Shown: piece after piece, positions 1-8,211 of the stretch
Layout of the letters: every line of letters begins with the position of its first letter
Position numbering within the stretch: position 1 is the stretch's first letter
Assembly (NCBI RefSeq): GCF_021295315.1
Contig: NZ_JAIMJA010000005.1
Coordinates: 124,001 to 188,000 of the forward strand
Source: Motilimonas cestriensis
GTDB taxonomy: Bacteria > Pseudomonadota > Gammaproteobacteria > Enterobacterales > CBDFNC01
Direction: 5' to 3'
Length of the DNA stretch: 64,000 nt
Position numbers and translations under genes: made by a program
The notes under the pieces: model-generated
The model's database searches: none
Told to the model about the DNA's origin: nothing
The model's input: the letters and a program-made list of their open reading frames with translations, nothing else

Positions 1-112
1 CAGTGCTCCGAATATGACCTAAGTTAACTCATAGTTTAGTACTAAATAGTTAAAATTGGCTGGATATCGGATTTATTTTTGTTTAAAAAACAGTAGCTTT
101 ACATCAAATTTA

Positions 113-149
113 ACTCACTCTTACACTGTGGCTCGTTGTAAGAGTGAGT
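113..149 (-). terminator. Stem-loop downstream of srmB
   Basis: A perfect 13-bp inverted repeat (113-125 with 137-149, 11-nt loop) lies a few bases past the srmB stop codon. On the minus strand it is followed by an AT-rich stretch rather than a clean U-run. It is probably a transcription terminator or 3'-end stabiliser of the srmB mRNA; the U-tract is weak, so the terminator call is moderate. Confidence 0.5.
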
Positions 150-157
150 GCTAAAGG

Positions 158-1441
158 CTACTTTTCTGATTTGGCTGCTTTTTTAGCCCAGTTGGGCTTG
201 CCTTTGTCTTTTTTCGATTTACTTTTTACTTTAACGCCGGTTTTTTTCGTATCCACTTTTAGCGGTAAGCGTTTTTTCTTCGCTGGCACTGCGGCTTCTT
301 TATTATTAGGACGTAAACCTTCAATAACACGGCGTTTAATTGGCTCTTTCATGTAACGCTCAACTTTTGCGAGCATTTCTACATCATGGGCTTCAATTAA
401 CGAAATTGCGGTGCCCTTGCGACCACCACGAGCGGTGCGACCAATACGGTGTAAGTAAATATCGGCAGTGCGCGGCATGTCATAGTTAATCACATGGCTA
501 ATTTCAGGCACATCTATACCGCGTGCGGCAACATCGGTCGCGACCAGTACATTTACCTTGCCGGTTTTAAAACGCATGATGGCAGTGGTGCGTTTTGATT
601 GCTCCATTTCACCACGTAAGAAGCAACACTTTATGCCCGCTTCTTCTAATTTAGTTACCAGCTCAGTTAAGCGATCACGCGTTTTAACAAACACAATAGC
701 GTGTTGTACTTCTTCTTTCTTTAAGGTTGCTTTTAGCAGTTCAAATTTATGGTTAATGTTGTCAGCTAAGTGAACCCATTGAATAATTTTTGCTCGTTCG
801 CTGCGCGGCGCTGCAGATTCGATACTGACGGGCTCTTTTAAGATTTTCTCGGCAAATTGACGCAGCCCTTTGCCTTCTAAAGTTGCTGAGAACAAGAAGG
901 TTTGTTTGCGCCAGCGCGCCTCTTCGGCGATGCGCTCCATGGTGCTGATAAAGCCCATGTCGAGCATGCGGTCAGCTTCATCTAAGGTAAGTATTTCGAT
1001 TTCGCGGCAATCAAAAGCTTCTTGCTCGATGTATTCCATTAAGCGCCCGGGGGTGGCGACCACTAAATCCATGTTTTTAGTTAACACTTCTTCTTGAGTT
1101 TGGTAGCTGATACCGCCGATGATCGCACCGACTTTAAGGCTGGTATCTTTACACAGCTTAGTGGCTTCTACTTGAATTTGTACCGCTAACTCGCGCGTTG
1201 GCGTTAGGATCAAAACACGAGGAGAGCCAGGTTTGCGTCTTGGGAAGTTTAGCATGTGCTCGATAGCGGGTAATAAAAACGCTAACGTTTTGCCGGTACC
1301 AGTGGGTGAACTTGCCATTAGATCGCGGCCATCCAACGCATGGGGAATGGCTTCTTGTTGGATGGTCGTTGGCTTGTCGAGACCCATGCTGGTTAAGGCA
1401 TCGACGAGTAGGGGATCTAACTCAAGATCGGCAAAAGACAT
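158..1441 (-). CDS. srmB: DEAD-box ATP-dependent RNA helicase SrmB
   Basis: This is an RNA helicase that in E. coli assists early 50S ribosomal subunit assembly. The 427-aa protein has the Q motif near residue 28, motif I SPTGTGKT (about 45-52), DEAD at 154-157, SAT at 185-187, and the C-terminal helicase motif HRIGRTARGG. After the two RecA-like domains comes a basic Lys-rich tail of about 45 residues ending in KSEK, typical of SrmB and thought to bind rRNA. The start ATG at 1441 is the first in frame and begins with the family-typical MSFADLELD. The gene is divergent from the tRNA methyltransferase gene trmN; srmB next to yfiC/trmN is the E. coli arrangement too, which supports the specific name over other DEAD-box paralogues. 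Confidence 0.93.
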   Translation of the reverse strand: MSFADLELDPLLVDALTSMGLDKPTTIQQEAIPHALDGRDLMASSPTGTGKTLAFLLPAIEHMLNFPRRKPGSPRVLILTPTRELAVQIQVEATKLCKDTSLKVGAIIGGISYQTQEEVLTKNMDLVVATPGRLMEYIEQEAFDCREIEILTLDEADRMLDMGFISTMERIAEEARWRKQTFLFSATLEGKGLRQFAEKILKEPVSIESAAPRSERAKIIQWVHLADNINHKFELLKATLKKEEVQHAIVFVKTRDRLTELVTKLEEAGIKCCFLRGEMEQSKRTTAIMRFKTGKVNVLVATDVAARGIDVPEISHVINYDMPRTADIYLHRIGRTARGGRKGTAISLIEAHDVEMLAKVERYMKEPIKRRVIEGLRPNNKEAAVPAKKKRLPLKVDTKKTGVKVKSKSKKDKGKPNWAKKAAKSEK

Positions 1442-1568
1442 AGTAATTTCCAGTGTAACTAAATTGGAGGGGGATTATAGAGGATCTCGCTGTACTTGGG
1501 TATGACAAGTTAGTGGTTGTTTAATAGCTTTGCTAGATTGTAGCGAAATTTTTATAGGAGCAAGCAAA

Positions 1569-2294
1569 ATGGCTAAAAGTCGCGGATTCACTTTCAAACA
1601 ATTTCACATTGAACATGACTTATGTGCAATGAAAGTAGGGACTGATGGTATTTTGTTGGGCGCTTGGTCTGAGGTAGGGCCGGCGGGTCGAATCTTAGAT
1701 ATTGGCACCGGAAGTGGACTGATTGCCTTACAACTGGCACAGAAAGCGCAGTCTGACAGTCACATTGTCGCTATTGAAATAGACTCTAACGCGGCTGCGC
1801 AAGCCAAAATAAATGTCGCTAATAGCCCTTGGCCTCATAAAGTTGAGGTGCGGTGTGAAACGCTGCAGACGTTTGCGAAACAGGCGCAGCATCAGCAGTC
1901 GTTCGACCTGATTGTTTCTAACCCGCCGTATTTTCCGGCTGGGCAAGATTTTCCCGACCAAGCCAGAGCAAAAGCGCGCCATACCGGCAGTTTAAACAAA
2001 CAAGAATTAATGCAGGCTGTTGCACAACTTTTATCGGCAACTGGTCGCTGTGATTTGGTGTTGCCTTTTGATGTCGCGCTGGATTATATCGAGACGGCTA
2101 AAAGCGTTGGCCTGCATTTGCTGCATCGCGTTGATGTGCTGACTAAGAAAAATAGTCCACCTCATCGCATGTTGCTCAGTTTATCTAAGCAGACGAAAGA
2201 ATCACGCTTATCTCAGTTATTAGTTCACAATGATCAAGGTGGTTATTCTGCTGATTTCATCCAGCTGACTAGGGACTACTATCTTAAAATGTAG
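1569..2294 (+). CDS. trmN: tRNA1(Val) (adenine(37)-N6)-methyltransferase TrmN6
   Basis: This enzyme transfers a methyl group from SAM to N6 of A37 in tRNA1(Val); it was formerly called YfiC. The 241-aa protein has the SAM-binding motif LDIGTGSGLIAL and the N6-adenine methyltransferase catalytic motif NPPYF. An upstream in-frame start at 1530 exists, but ATG 1569 has an AGGAG ribosome binding site at 1556-1560 and begins MAKSRGFTFKQFHI as expected for the family. Divergent to srmB, as in E. coli. Length is close to the E. coli protein (about 245 aa). Confidence 0.92.
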   Translation: MAKSRGFTFKQFHIEHDLCAMKVGTDGILLGAWSEVGPAGRILDIGTGSGLIALQLAQKAQSDSHIVAIEIDSNAAAQAKINVANSPWPHKVEVRCETLQTFAKQAQHQQSFDLIVSNPPYFPAGQDFPDQARAKARHTGSLNKQELMQAVAQLLSATGRCDLVLPFDVALDYIETAKSVGLHLLHRVDVLTKKNSPPHRMLLSLSKQTKESRLSQLLVHNDQGGYSADFIQLTRDYYLKM

Positions 2295-2504
2295 TATTTA
2301 TAGCTTTTATATTGGAAAAGTTTGATCTGAAGTATATTTTATTTCATCTATATGTATCTGCATACTTGAACCTGTGGCTTCTTTCTTTATCCTGTCACCT
2401 ATATCAATATTAGTTTTTATAGCTGTGTAAACCTCATTGCGTGGTTTTTATGCACATTGGCTTGTGATTGACTAATTTATTATAAAAAATAGGAACACAA
2501 CAAG

Positions 2505-3812
2505 ATGAATAACAGGTTAAGTAGCCTAGATATACTCAGTCTAGGGCTCATGACGTTTGCCTTTTTTCTCGGGGCGGGCAATATTATTTTCCCTCCTTTA
2601 GCCGGCGCCCATGCGGGTGCAGAAATGGTCCCGGCGATGCTGGGCTTTTTAGCCACTGCAGTTGGCTTACCTTTACTCACCCTGATTGCGGTGGCAAAAG
2701 CGGGTGGGGGGATTAGCACCATGGCTAAATATTTACCTGCTTCGTTAGCAACCACGTTAGCGTTATCTGTGTATATCATTATTGGCCCTAGTTTCGCTAC
2801 GCCTCGTACAGGTTTAGTTGCTTATGAAATCGGCGTAAAACCCTTTATTGAGCAAGACTACTTAGCCTCATTTTCTGTGGTATTTTTTGCCTTAGTGGCT
2901 TGGCTGTCGATCAAACCGGGCAAGTTACTTGATTATGTAGGAAAATTTATCACTCCTCTTTTGGTATTATTGCTATTAGCGCTGGCTGTTGCTGTCTTTA
3001 CTGCTCCGTTAGGTGAACTGGGTGTACCTAATGCAGACTATGCCAACGATGCATTTGTTAAAGGTTTTTTGGAAGGCTACAACACCATGGATACCTTTGG
3101 TGCGCTGGTGTTTGGTATGTTGATTGTTAATGTATTAACCAGCAAGGGTGTGACAGAGAAGTCTTATATTTACAAATACTTAATCATTGCAGGTTGTATC
3201 GCTGCGGCGGGTTTGGCTTTTGTTTATATTTCCCTATTTTACTTAGGCGCAACGAGTCAAGTGGTGGCTGAAGGTGCTAAGTCAGGGTCAGATATTTTGA
3301 CTATTTATGTGTTTGGCATGTTTGAAGAGCAAGGCGCTTATGCGCTAGCGGCTGTGGTGATGATGGCTTGCTTAACCACCGCTGTTGGCTTGGTCAGTGC
3401 AATGACGGCGTTTTTAACCAAGTTGAAGCCGAATTGGAACTACACCTATTTGGTATTAATTAACTGTGTTGTTTGCGCCTTGGTGACGAACGTAGGTTTA
3501 ACTCAGCTTATAAGCTTGTCGATTCCCGTGTTGTTTGCAGTGTATCCTGTGGCGATCGCGCTTATCGCTTTAACACTAATGCAAGAGAAATTGGGCAACA
3601 AAGGCTTGTCATATAAGTTTGTGTTAACCGTTGCACTAATGTTTGGCGTGTTGGATGGTTTAAAAGTGACTGGCTTAGATATGCATACCTTTAACTTCTT
3701 ACCGCTATTCGATAAAGGACTTGCTTGGGTATTGCCTACCGCTGTTGCGTTGGCAATTGCTTTATTGGCGTTTAAAAAAGCGCCTTGTCAGGCTACCCTG
3801 TCGCGCTCATAA
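2505..3812 (+). CDS. brnQ: Branched-chain amino acid:cation symporter BrnQ (LIVCS family)
   Basis: An inner-membrane transporter taking up leucine, isoleucine and valine with Na+ or H+. The 435-aa protein is almost entirely hydrophobic, with about 12 membrane segments. The N-terminal motif FFLGAGNIIFPP is diagnostic of the LIVCS family, as is the first half repeating a GPSFATPRTG segment (about residues 94-103). Start ATG 2505 follows a GGAA-type ribosome binding site. The 210-bp gap upstream, after trmN, holds no gene I can see. The gene probably stands alone and ends at a hairpin shared with the convergent DUF4124 genes. Confidence 0.93.
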   Translation: MNNRLSSLDILSLGLMTFAFFLGAGNIIFPPLAGAHAGAEMVPAMLGFLATAVGLPLLTLIAVAKAGGGISTMAKYLPASLATTLALSVYIIIGPSFATPRTGLVAYEIGVKPFIEQDYLASFSVVFFALVAWLSIKPGKLLDYVGKFITPLLVLLLLALAVAVFTAPLGELGVPNADYANDAFVKGFLEGYNTMDTFGALVFGMLIVNVLTSKGVTEKSYIYKYLIIAGCIAAAGLAFVYISLFYLGATSQVVAEGAKSGSDILTIYVFGMFEEQGAYALAAVVMMACLTTAVGLVSAMTAFLTKLKPNWNYTYLVLINCVVCALVTNVGLTQLISLSIPVLFAVYPVAIALIALTLMQEKLGNKGLSYKFVLTVALMFGVLDGLKVTGLDMHTFNFLPLFDKGLAWVLPTAVALAIALLAFKKAPCQATLSRS

Positions 3813-3868
3813 CTTCAGGCTGTAGGGCTAGGTTGTAATTCTTCTCCTTCGCCTTTAAGTGGTATATG

Positions 3869-3903
3869 CCAGTGCGCCTCTCGCAAGGCGCGCTGGTCTT
3901 CGT
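3869..3903. terminator. Bidirectional terminator between brnQ and the DUF4124 pair
   Basis: A 10-bp stem (3869-3878 with 3887-3896, one G-U type mismatch) with an 8-nt loop lies between the convergent genes, with T-rich sequence on the plus-strand side. The position between two stop codons supports a shared terminator. Confidence 0.6.
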
Positions 3904-3906
3904 TTG

Positions 3907-4635
3907 TCAATAAGGGTTAGGTTGTTTGAGTATGTCGGCGTCAGCCGCCAGCGATTTATACCAACCTTGATTCCTGTATTTTTTATTCGCTTTATTTTGT
4001 GCCTTCATATTGGCTTTGCTGCACTTCACATACTCTTTTGCTGCGTCACTTTGGGTCCACCCCGTCTCATCGGGCTTAACACATTTACTATTTATCTCAT
4101 CATATTCGGCTTTTGCTGTTTCATATTGCGTTTTGGTTTGGCTCATTACTGAGCTGTAGTACTTTTCTATCACGGCTTGGTTAATGGCGATCCGACACGC
4201 AGAGTCTGCCAAATTGCTTTTTAGCGCCGGAAAGCTGTCTCTATTTTCCATGTCTTGATAACGTTGATATTCTTGATGATAAAAGCGCCACTTTTCAGGT
4301 AAACCTGCAAGGGCATTCATTAAGGTGTATTTGGGCTCACTTTGGTTTTTAATGAGTACATCACCACATTGGCAAGATTGTGCGCCACATAAGGCTGTTG
4401 CCTGTTGCAGCGCAGGTCGCTTAAACCAAGAGGCGTGTAAACCTGTTGCATGTTGCGAAGATTTAAGCTGAATTTCCTTCCCTTCTAAACAGCCCGTTGA
4501 TTGGTATATGGTTTTACCGCCTACTTGGCATTTATATACCGCACTAAGGGCGGGATAGGAAACGAGCAGTGTTAAGGGTACTAGGCATAATAATGCTGAG
4601 TTTAATTTTTTTATTGTTAATTTATTCAATTTCAT
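3907..4635 (-). CDS. Secreted DUF4124-type protein, downstream paralogue
   Basis: Function unknown. The 242-aa protein has an N-terminal signal peptide (basic start, hydrophobic core about 12-30, cut near SAL|SA). Right after the signal comes the DUF4124-like stretch AVYKCQVGGKTIYQ followed by a short Cys-containing turn. A second feature is a cysteine cluster of pattern C-x4-C-x-CGD around residue 85, followed by a helical charged C-terminal half with further Cys residues. The upstream gene (4622-5359) is a clear paralogue sharing all these features, so this is a tandem duplication. The reading frames overlap by 14 bp, indicating translational coupling. Likely periplasmic with disulfides; no enzymatic motif is visible. 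Confidence 0.75.
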   Translation of the reverse strand: MKLNKLTIKKLNSALLCLVPLTLLVSYPALSAVYKCQVGGKTIYQSTGCLEGKEIQLKSSQHATGLHASWFKRPALQQATALCGAQSCQCGDVLIKNQSEPKYTLMNALAGLPEKWRFYHQEYQRYQDMENRDSFPALKSNLADSACRIAINQAVIEKYYSSVMSQTKTQYETAKAEYDEINSKCVKPDETGWTQSDAAKEYVKCSKANMKAQNKANKKYRNQGWYKSLAADADILKQPNPY

Positions 4636-5359
4636 AAGGATTTTTTAACTTTAATGTCGCGACTTGAGTTGGAAATTTCGGCGCGTTATTACTAGCTGCT
4701 TGCTGTTCAATTAGGCGGTCGTTGTCGCGTTTTTCATCGGCGACACATTGGTTAAAGAGCTGCTCAGCTTCATTTAAAGGCATATCATCATCTAATCCTT
4801 GTGAACAAAGTTCAGCTAACTTGGCGTTTAATTGTGCTTCCGTGAGGGGGGCTGTTACTTTTGGATTGATGACCTCAAGGTAGGATTGATTGAGTAACGT
4901 TTGATGCATGGCGATCATACAGGCGGTATCGGCGATATTGGCTCTTTGGTTTGATATTTTTTGCTCTTCAACCGGCAGTTTTAGGTAGACTTGGTAGAGC
5001 TTCTGGTGTTGTTGCCAGTCGTTGATTAAACCTGAGAGAGATTTTTCAACATTGGCTTGGCTATCGGCACTTAAAGGCAGTGTTTGATCGCCACATCGAC
5101 ATATGTCACCGCTGCATATGGCGGTATCGGGCAGCAGTGGTGGCCGTGAAAACCAAGAGGCATGTAATCCGGTGTCATGTTTGGTCGGCTTTAACACCGT
5201 TTGTTTACCTTTAAAACAGGTCGAGGATTGATAAACGGTTTTACCGCCTACTTGGCATTTATAGACAGCGCCTTGGGCTGTGTTGTGTATCAACATGCTC
5301 GCGATAAGTAAGGTGGTTAATAGCAATAAATGTTGTATTTTTGACAGTCGGTAAGCCAT
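4622..5359 (-). CDS. Secreted DUF4124-type protein, upstream paralogue
   Basis: Function unknown; paralogue of the next gene in the operon. The 245-aa protein has a signal peptide (hydrophobic core about 8-24) followed by AVYKCQVGGKTVYQ, then the shared GLHASWF segment and a C-x4-C-x-CGD cysteine cluster. An in-frame extension back to 5446 exists, but ATG 5359 has a strong AAGGA ribosome binding site and gives a proper signal peptide, so I chose it. Its stop overlaps the start of the downstream copy. The C-terminal halves of the two proteins have diverged much more than the N-terminal halves. Confidence 0.75.
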   Translation of the reverse strand: MAYRLSKIQHLLLLTTLLIASMLIHNTAQGAVYKCQVGGKTVYQSSTCFKGKQTVLKPTKHDTGLHASWFSRPPLLPDTAICSGDICRCGDQTLPLSADSQANVEKSLSGLINDWQQHQKLYQVYLKLPVEEQKISNQRANIADTACMIAMHQTLLNQSYLEVINPKVTAPLTEAQLNAKLAELCSQGLDDDMPLNEAEQLFNQCVADEKRDNDRLIEQQAASNNAPKFPTQVATLKLKNPYEIE

Positions 5360-5486
5360 GGCTCTTCCTTGAAAATATCTCTCAATCCTAGTTTGAGTCC
5401 GAATCATAACGTTTAAGTGATTCATAGCTAACAAAGAAGTCATCAAAACAGGAGCTGGCTCGAAGATTTTTCAAGTAAAGAGGAGG

Positions 5487-5515
5487 CTCGCTTTAGTCAG
5501 GTGACTTAAAGCGAG
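5487..5515 (-). terminator. Terminator hairpin downstream of fldB
   Basis: A 9-bp perfect stem (5487-5495 with 5507-5515) lies just past the fldB stop on the minus strand, followed there by a pyrimidine-rich run. Probably an intrinsic terminator for fldB; it separates fldB from the DUF4124 pair transcribed in the same direction. Confidence 0.5.
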
Positions 5516-5524
5516 TAAAGCAGA

Positions 5525-6043
5525 CTATAACTGTTGCTGAATTTCAGTGAGTACTTGAATTGCCCAGTTTTGAATACGCTCGTCGGATAAATCGTATTGG
5601 TTATCTTCATCTAAAGCGAGGCCGACAAATTGACTGCCGTCTGCAGTGAGTGCTTTGGAGGCTTCAAATTCATAGCCGTCAACACTGGTGTAACCGATAA
5701 AAGTTGGGCCTTGTGGCAGAAGCTCATCATGCAGCATGCCGAGGGCATCTTGAAACCATTGGCTGTAGCCTTCTTGGTCGCCCATACCATATAACGCAAT
5801 AATTTTGCCTTGCACTGTCAGGCCATTTAACTGTTGCCAAAGCTCAGCCCAGTCTTCTTGCAGCTCGCCGTAATCCCAAGTGGAAATACCTAAAATTAGC
5901 ACGTCGTAATCTTGGGTTTTGCTCAGTGGGGTTTCTTTTATATTAAAAAGATCAACCAGCTCCTCACCGATGGCATCGCGAATTTTTTCTGCCGCGATTT
6001 CGGTGTAACAAGTTGTAGAACCATAAAACAAGCCAATTTTCAT
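5525..6043 (-). CDS. fldB: Flavodoxin FldB
   Basis: An FMN-containing one-electron carrier of the cytoplasm. The 172-aa protein (E. coli FldB is about 173 aa) begins [15 protein letters not shown], in which the GSTTCYTE loop is the phosphate-binding loop for FMN. Other flavodoxin signatures are [14 protein letters not shown] and [11 protein letters not shown]. An in-frame start 10 codons upstream exists, but ATG 6043 matches the family N-terminus and has a G-rich ribosome binding site. It is divergent from xerD, the same neighbourhood as in E. coli (fldB, xerD, dsbC, recJ), which supports FldB over FldA. Confidence 0.92.
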   Translation of the reverse strand: MKIGLFYGSTTCYTEIAAEKIRDAIGEELVDLFNIKETPLSKTQDYDVLILGISTWDYGELQEDWAELWQQLNGLTVQGKIIALYGMGDQEGYSQWFQDALGMLHDELLPQGPTFIGYTSVDGYEFEASKALTADGSQFVGLALDEDNQYDLSDERIQNWAIQVLTEIQQQL

Positions 6044-6179
6044 TTTTACCCCCCCTGTTAATATGAGCCGCATTCTAACAAGGAAAAGGCCGCGGAGGCG
6101 AGGGTATCGAGCCGACTAACTTTGTATTGAGGAGTATCTGGATTAGAATCTTGACTCATTCAATGATAACAGCGTGATT

Positions 6180-7064
6180 ATGTCCTCATTAATAGACGAT
6201 TTTTTAGATGCTATGTGGTTAGAGCGCGGGTTAAGTGATAACACTACCTCCTCATATCGTCATGATTTAAACCACTTGGCATTGTGGTGCGATCAAACTG
6301 GCCACGCTTTGCTGACATTACAACGTAGTGACATTCAAGACTATTTAACTGTGCGCCAAGACGCAGGTTATAAAGCCACTTCGAGCGCGCGTTTGTTAAG
6401 TGCAGTAAGGCGGTTTTACCAGTATTTATGCCGCGAAAAGCTGCGTGAAGACGACCCGACCGCGCTGATTGTGAATCCTAAATTACCCAAATACTTACCA
6501 GCCGATTTAACCGAGTCAGAAGTTGACGCGCTATTAATGGCGCCGGAACTATCAGAGGCGATAGGCCTGCGTGATAAAGCCATGTTAGAGCTGCTTTATG
6601 CCACTGGACTACGAGTGTCTGAGTTGGTTAATTTAAGTACCGACCGAGTCAGTTTGCGCCAAGGTGTGGTGCGCATTGTCGGTAAAGGAAATAAAGAGCG
6701 CTTAGTACCGATGGGCGAGGAAGCGGTGTATTGGCTAGAGCGATTTTTTAATGAAGCCAGAGCCAGCTTATTAAAAGAAACCAGCTCAGATGTGGTGTTT
6801 CCGAGTACGCGGGCGCAATTTATGACGCGGCAAACTTTTTGGCATCGGATCAAACATTACGCAAAAGTGGCGTGTATTAGTACCCATCTTTCGCCTCATA
6901 CTTTGCGCCATGCCTTTGCGACTCATTTATTAAACCATGGTGCCGATTTACGCGTAGTACAATTATTACTCGGTCATAGCGATCTTTCTACCACGCAAAT
7001 TTATACCCATGTCGCAGGCGAACGCTTAAAAAGCTTACATGAAACTCATCACCCAAGAGCATGA
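6180..7064 (+). CDS. xerD: Site-specific tyrosine recombinase XerD
   Basis: Together with XerC it resolves chromosome dimers at dif under FtsK control. The protein has the N-terminal SAM-like core-binding domain with the signature YKATSSARLLSAVRR, then the catalytic domain. The catalytic residues are all present: Arg in ATGLRVSELV, Lys in GKGNKERLVP, His and Arg in HTLRHAFATH, the second His in LLGHSDLSTT and Tyr in TQIYTHV. It ends HHPRA as in E. coli XerD. ATG 6180 gives 294 aa; a GTG two codons earlier (6174) is also possible and no clear Shine-Dalgarno decides. First gene of the xerD-dsbC-recJ series. Confidence 0.96.
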   Translation: MSSLIDDFLDAMWLERGLSDNTTSSYRHDLNHLALWCDQTGHALLTLQRSDIQDYLTVRQDAGYKATSSARLLSAVRRFYQYLCREKLREDDPTALIVNPKLPKYLPADLTESEVDALLMAPELSEAIGLRDKAMLELLYATGLRVSELVNLSTDRVSLRQGVVRIVGKGNKERLVPMGEEAVYWLERFFNEARASLLKETSSDVVFPSTRAQFMTRQTFWHRIKHYAKVACISTHLSPHTLRHAFATHLLNHGADLRVVQLLLGHSDLSTTQIYTHVAGERLKSLHETHHPRA

Positions 7065-7202
7065 TGTGATAATGTTGGCAGCAACAAACAGGAATAAACT
7101 ACTTGGGCTTTTTATCTTGTTGTGCATAATTGTGCGATACCCATTTTTTGTTTAATGGCCATGAAGGCTCTTAAACTAAATCAACCAGTATTTGGAGTTG
7201 TT

Positions 7203-8138
7203 ATGTGGAAGAAAACCTTGATTGCGGTAGCATTAATTGGCGGATTAAACGCCCATGTTATGGCAGAGACTACGGATGGTCAGACCAAGGCTTTACAAGC
7301 TCAGCTCAGTTCTGCTGAGCAACGTGTTGCGCAATTAGAGCAAGCACTGAATGAGCAAAATCAAAAAAATAGCGATCTCACCACTGAGCTGCGCGCATTA
7401 AAAGCCGAACACCCTGACTTAGAGGCTGCTCGTGAGCAATCACAACACTTTGAGATGATCCGCGAGCAATTAGCGACTATCGAAGTCAAGCCCTTCAGCT
7501 TGGAGCGCAGTATTATTCCAAGTATGTATGAAGTGAAAACGGATCGCGGCGTTATTTACAGTAACCCAACAGGTCGATATTTATTGTTTGGTAACCTGTT
7601 TGAAGTGGTCAACACAGAAGTCACTAACTTAACTGAGCAATCCCTAGCCAAGTTGCGCGCAGAGCAGCTTAAAGCGTTTGAAAAAGACATGATTGTTTAC
7701 CCTGCGAAGGACGAAAAGTTTGTGGTTACCGTCTTCACTGATACCGACTGCGGTTACTGTCAAAAATTACATCATGAAATGGCTGATTACAATAAAGCAG
7801 GGATTACAATTAGATATCTTGCATTCCCACGTGGTGGTGAGCGTTCACAAACTTATCGTGACATGGTGTCTATTTGGTGTTCTGAGGATCAACGTGCTTC
7901 GATGAATGCAGCGAAAAATCGTGAAGATATCCCTGCTAAGACATGTGACAATAATGTGTTAAAACAATATGAATTGGGCGGTATGTTTGGTGTAAATGGT
8001 ACTCCAGCCATGGTGTTATCGGATGGCACCATGCAGCCAGGATATGTACCAGCGGATCGCTTATCAGCTTTACTTGAGCAAATGGCCGCGAAAGAATTAG
8101 CCAACGCGGCGACAGAGACAACGACAGCAACCCAATAA
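7203..8138 (+). CDS. dsbC: Thiol:disulfide interchange protein DsbC with an N-terminal coiled-coil
   Basis: A periplasmic disulfide isomerase kept reduced by DsbD. The 311-aa precursor has a signal peptide (residues 1-21, ending VMA|ET), then about 50 residues of Gln/Glu/Leu-rich heptads (roughly 25-78) that predict a coiled coil, then the DsbC dimerisation domain, then a thioredoxin fold with the active site CGYC (in DTDCGYCQK) and the cis-Pro in GTPAMV. E. coli DsbC is about 236 aa and lacks the coiled-coil insert. ATG 7203 is preceded by GGAG at 7194-7197; an earlier in-frame start at 7122 would not give a signal peptide. Located between xerD and recJ, as in E. coli. Confidence 0.92.
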   Translation: MWKKTLIAVALIGGLNAHVMAETTDGQTKALQAQLSSAEQRVAQLEQALNEQNQKNSDLTTELRALKAEHPDLEAAREQSQHFEMIREQLATIEVKPFSLERSIIPSMYEVKTDRGVIYSNPTGRYLLFGNLFEVVNTEVTNLTEQSLAKLRAEQLKAFEKDMIVYPAKDEKFVVTVFTDTDCGYCQKLHHEMADYNKAGITIRYLAFPRGGERSQTYRDMVSIWCSEDQRASMNAAKNREDIPAKTCDNNVLKQYELGGMFGVNGTPAMVLSDGTMQPGYVPADRLSALLEQMAAKELANAATETTTATQ

Positions 8139-8161
8139 AACCATTTTATTGTGACTTAAAT

Positions 8162-8190
8162 AAGGCGACTTCGGTCGCCTTTTAGTTTTT
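8162..8190 (+). terminator. Intrinsic terminator after dsbC
   Basis: An 8-bp perfect GC-rich stem with a TTCG tetraloop (8162-8169 with 8174-8181) is followed by T-rich sequence. It lies between the dsbC stop and the recJ start, so recJ either has read-through or its own promoter close upstream. Confidence 0.8.
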
Positions 8191-8211
8191 ATTCAAGAGC
8201 CCTTTAAATTC

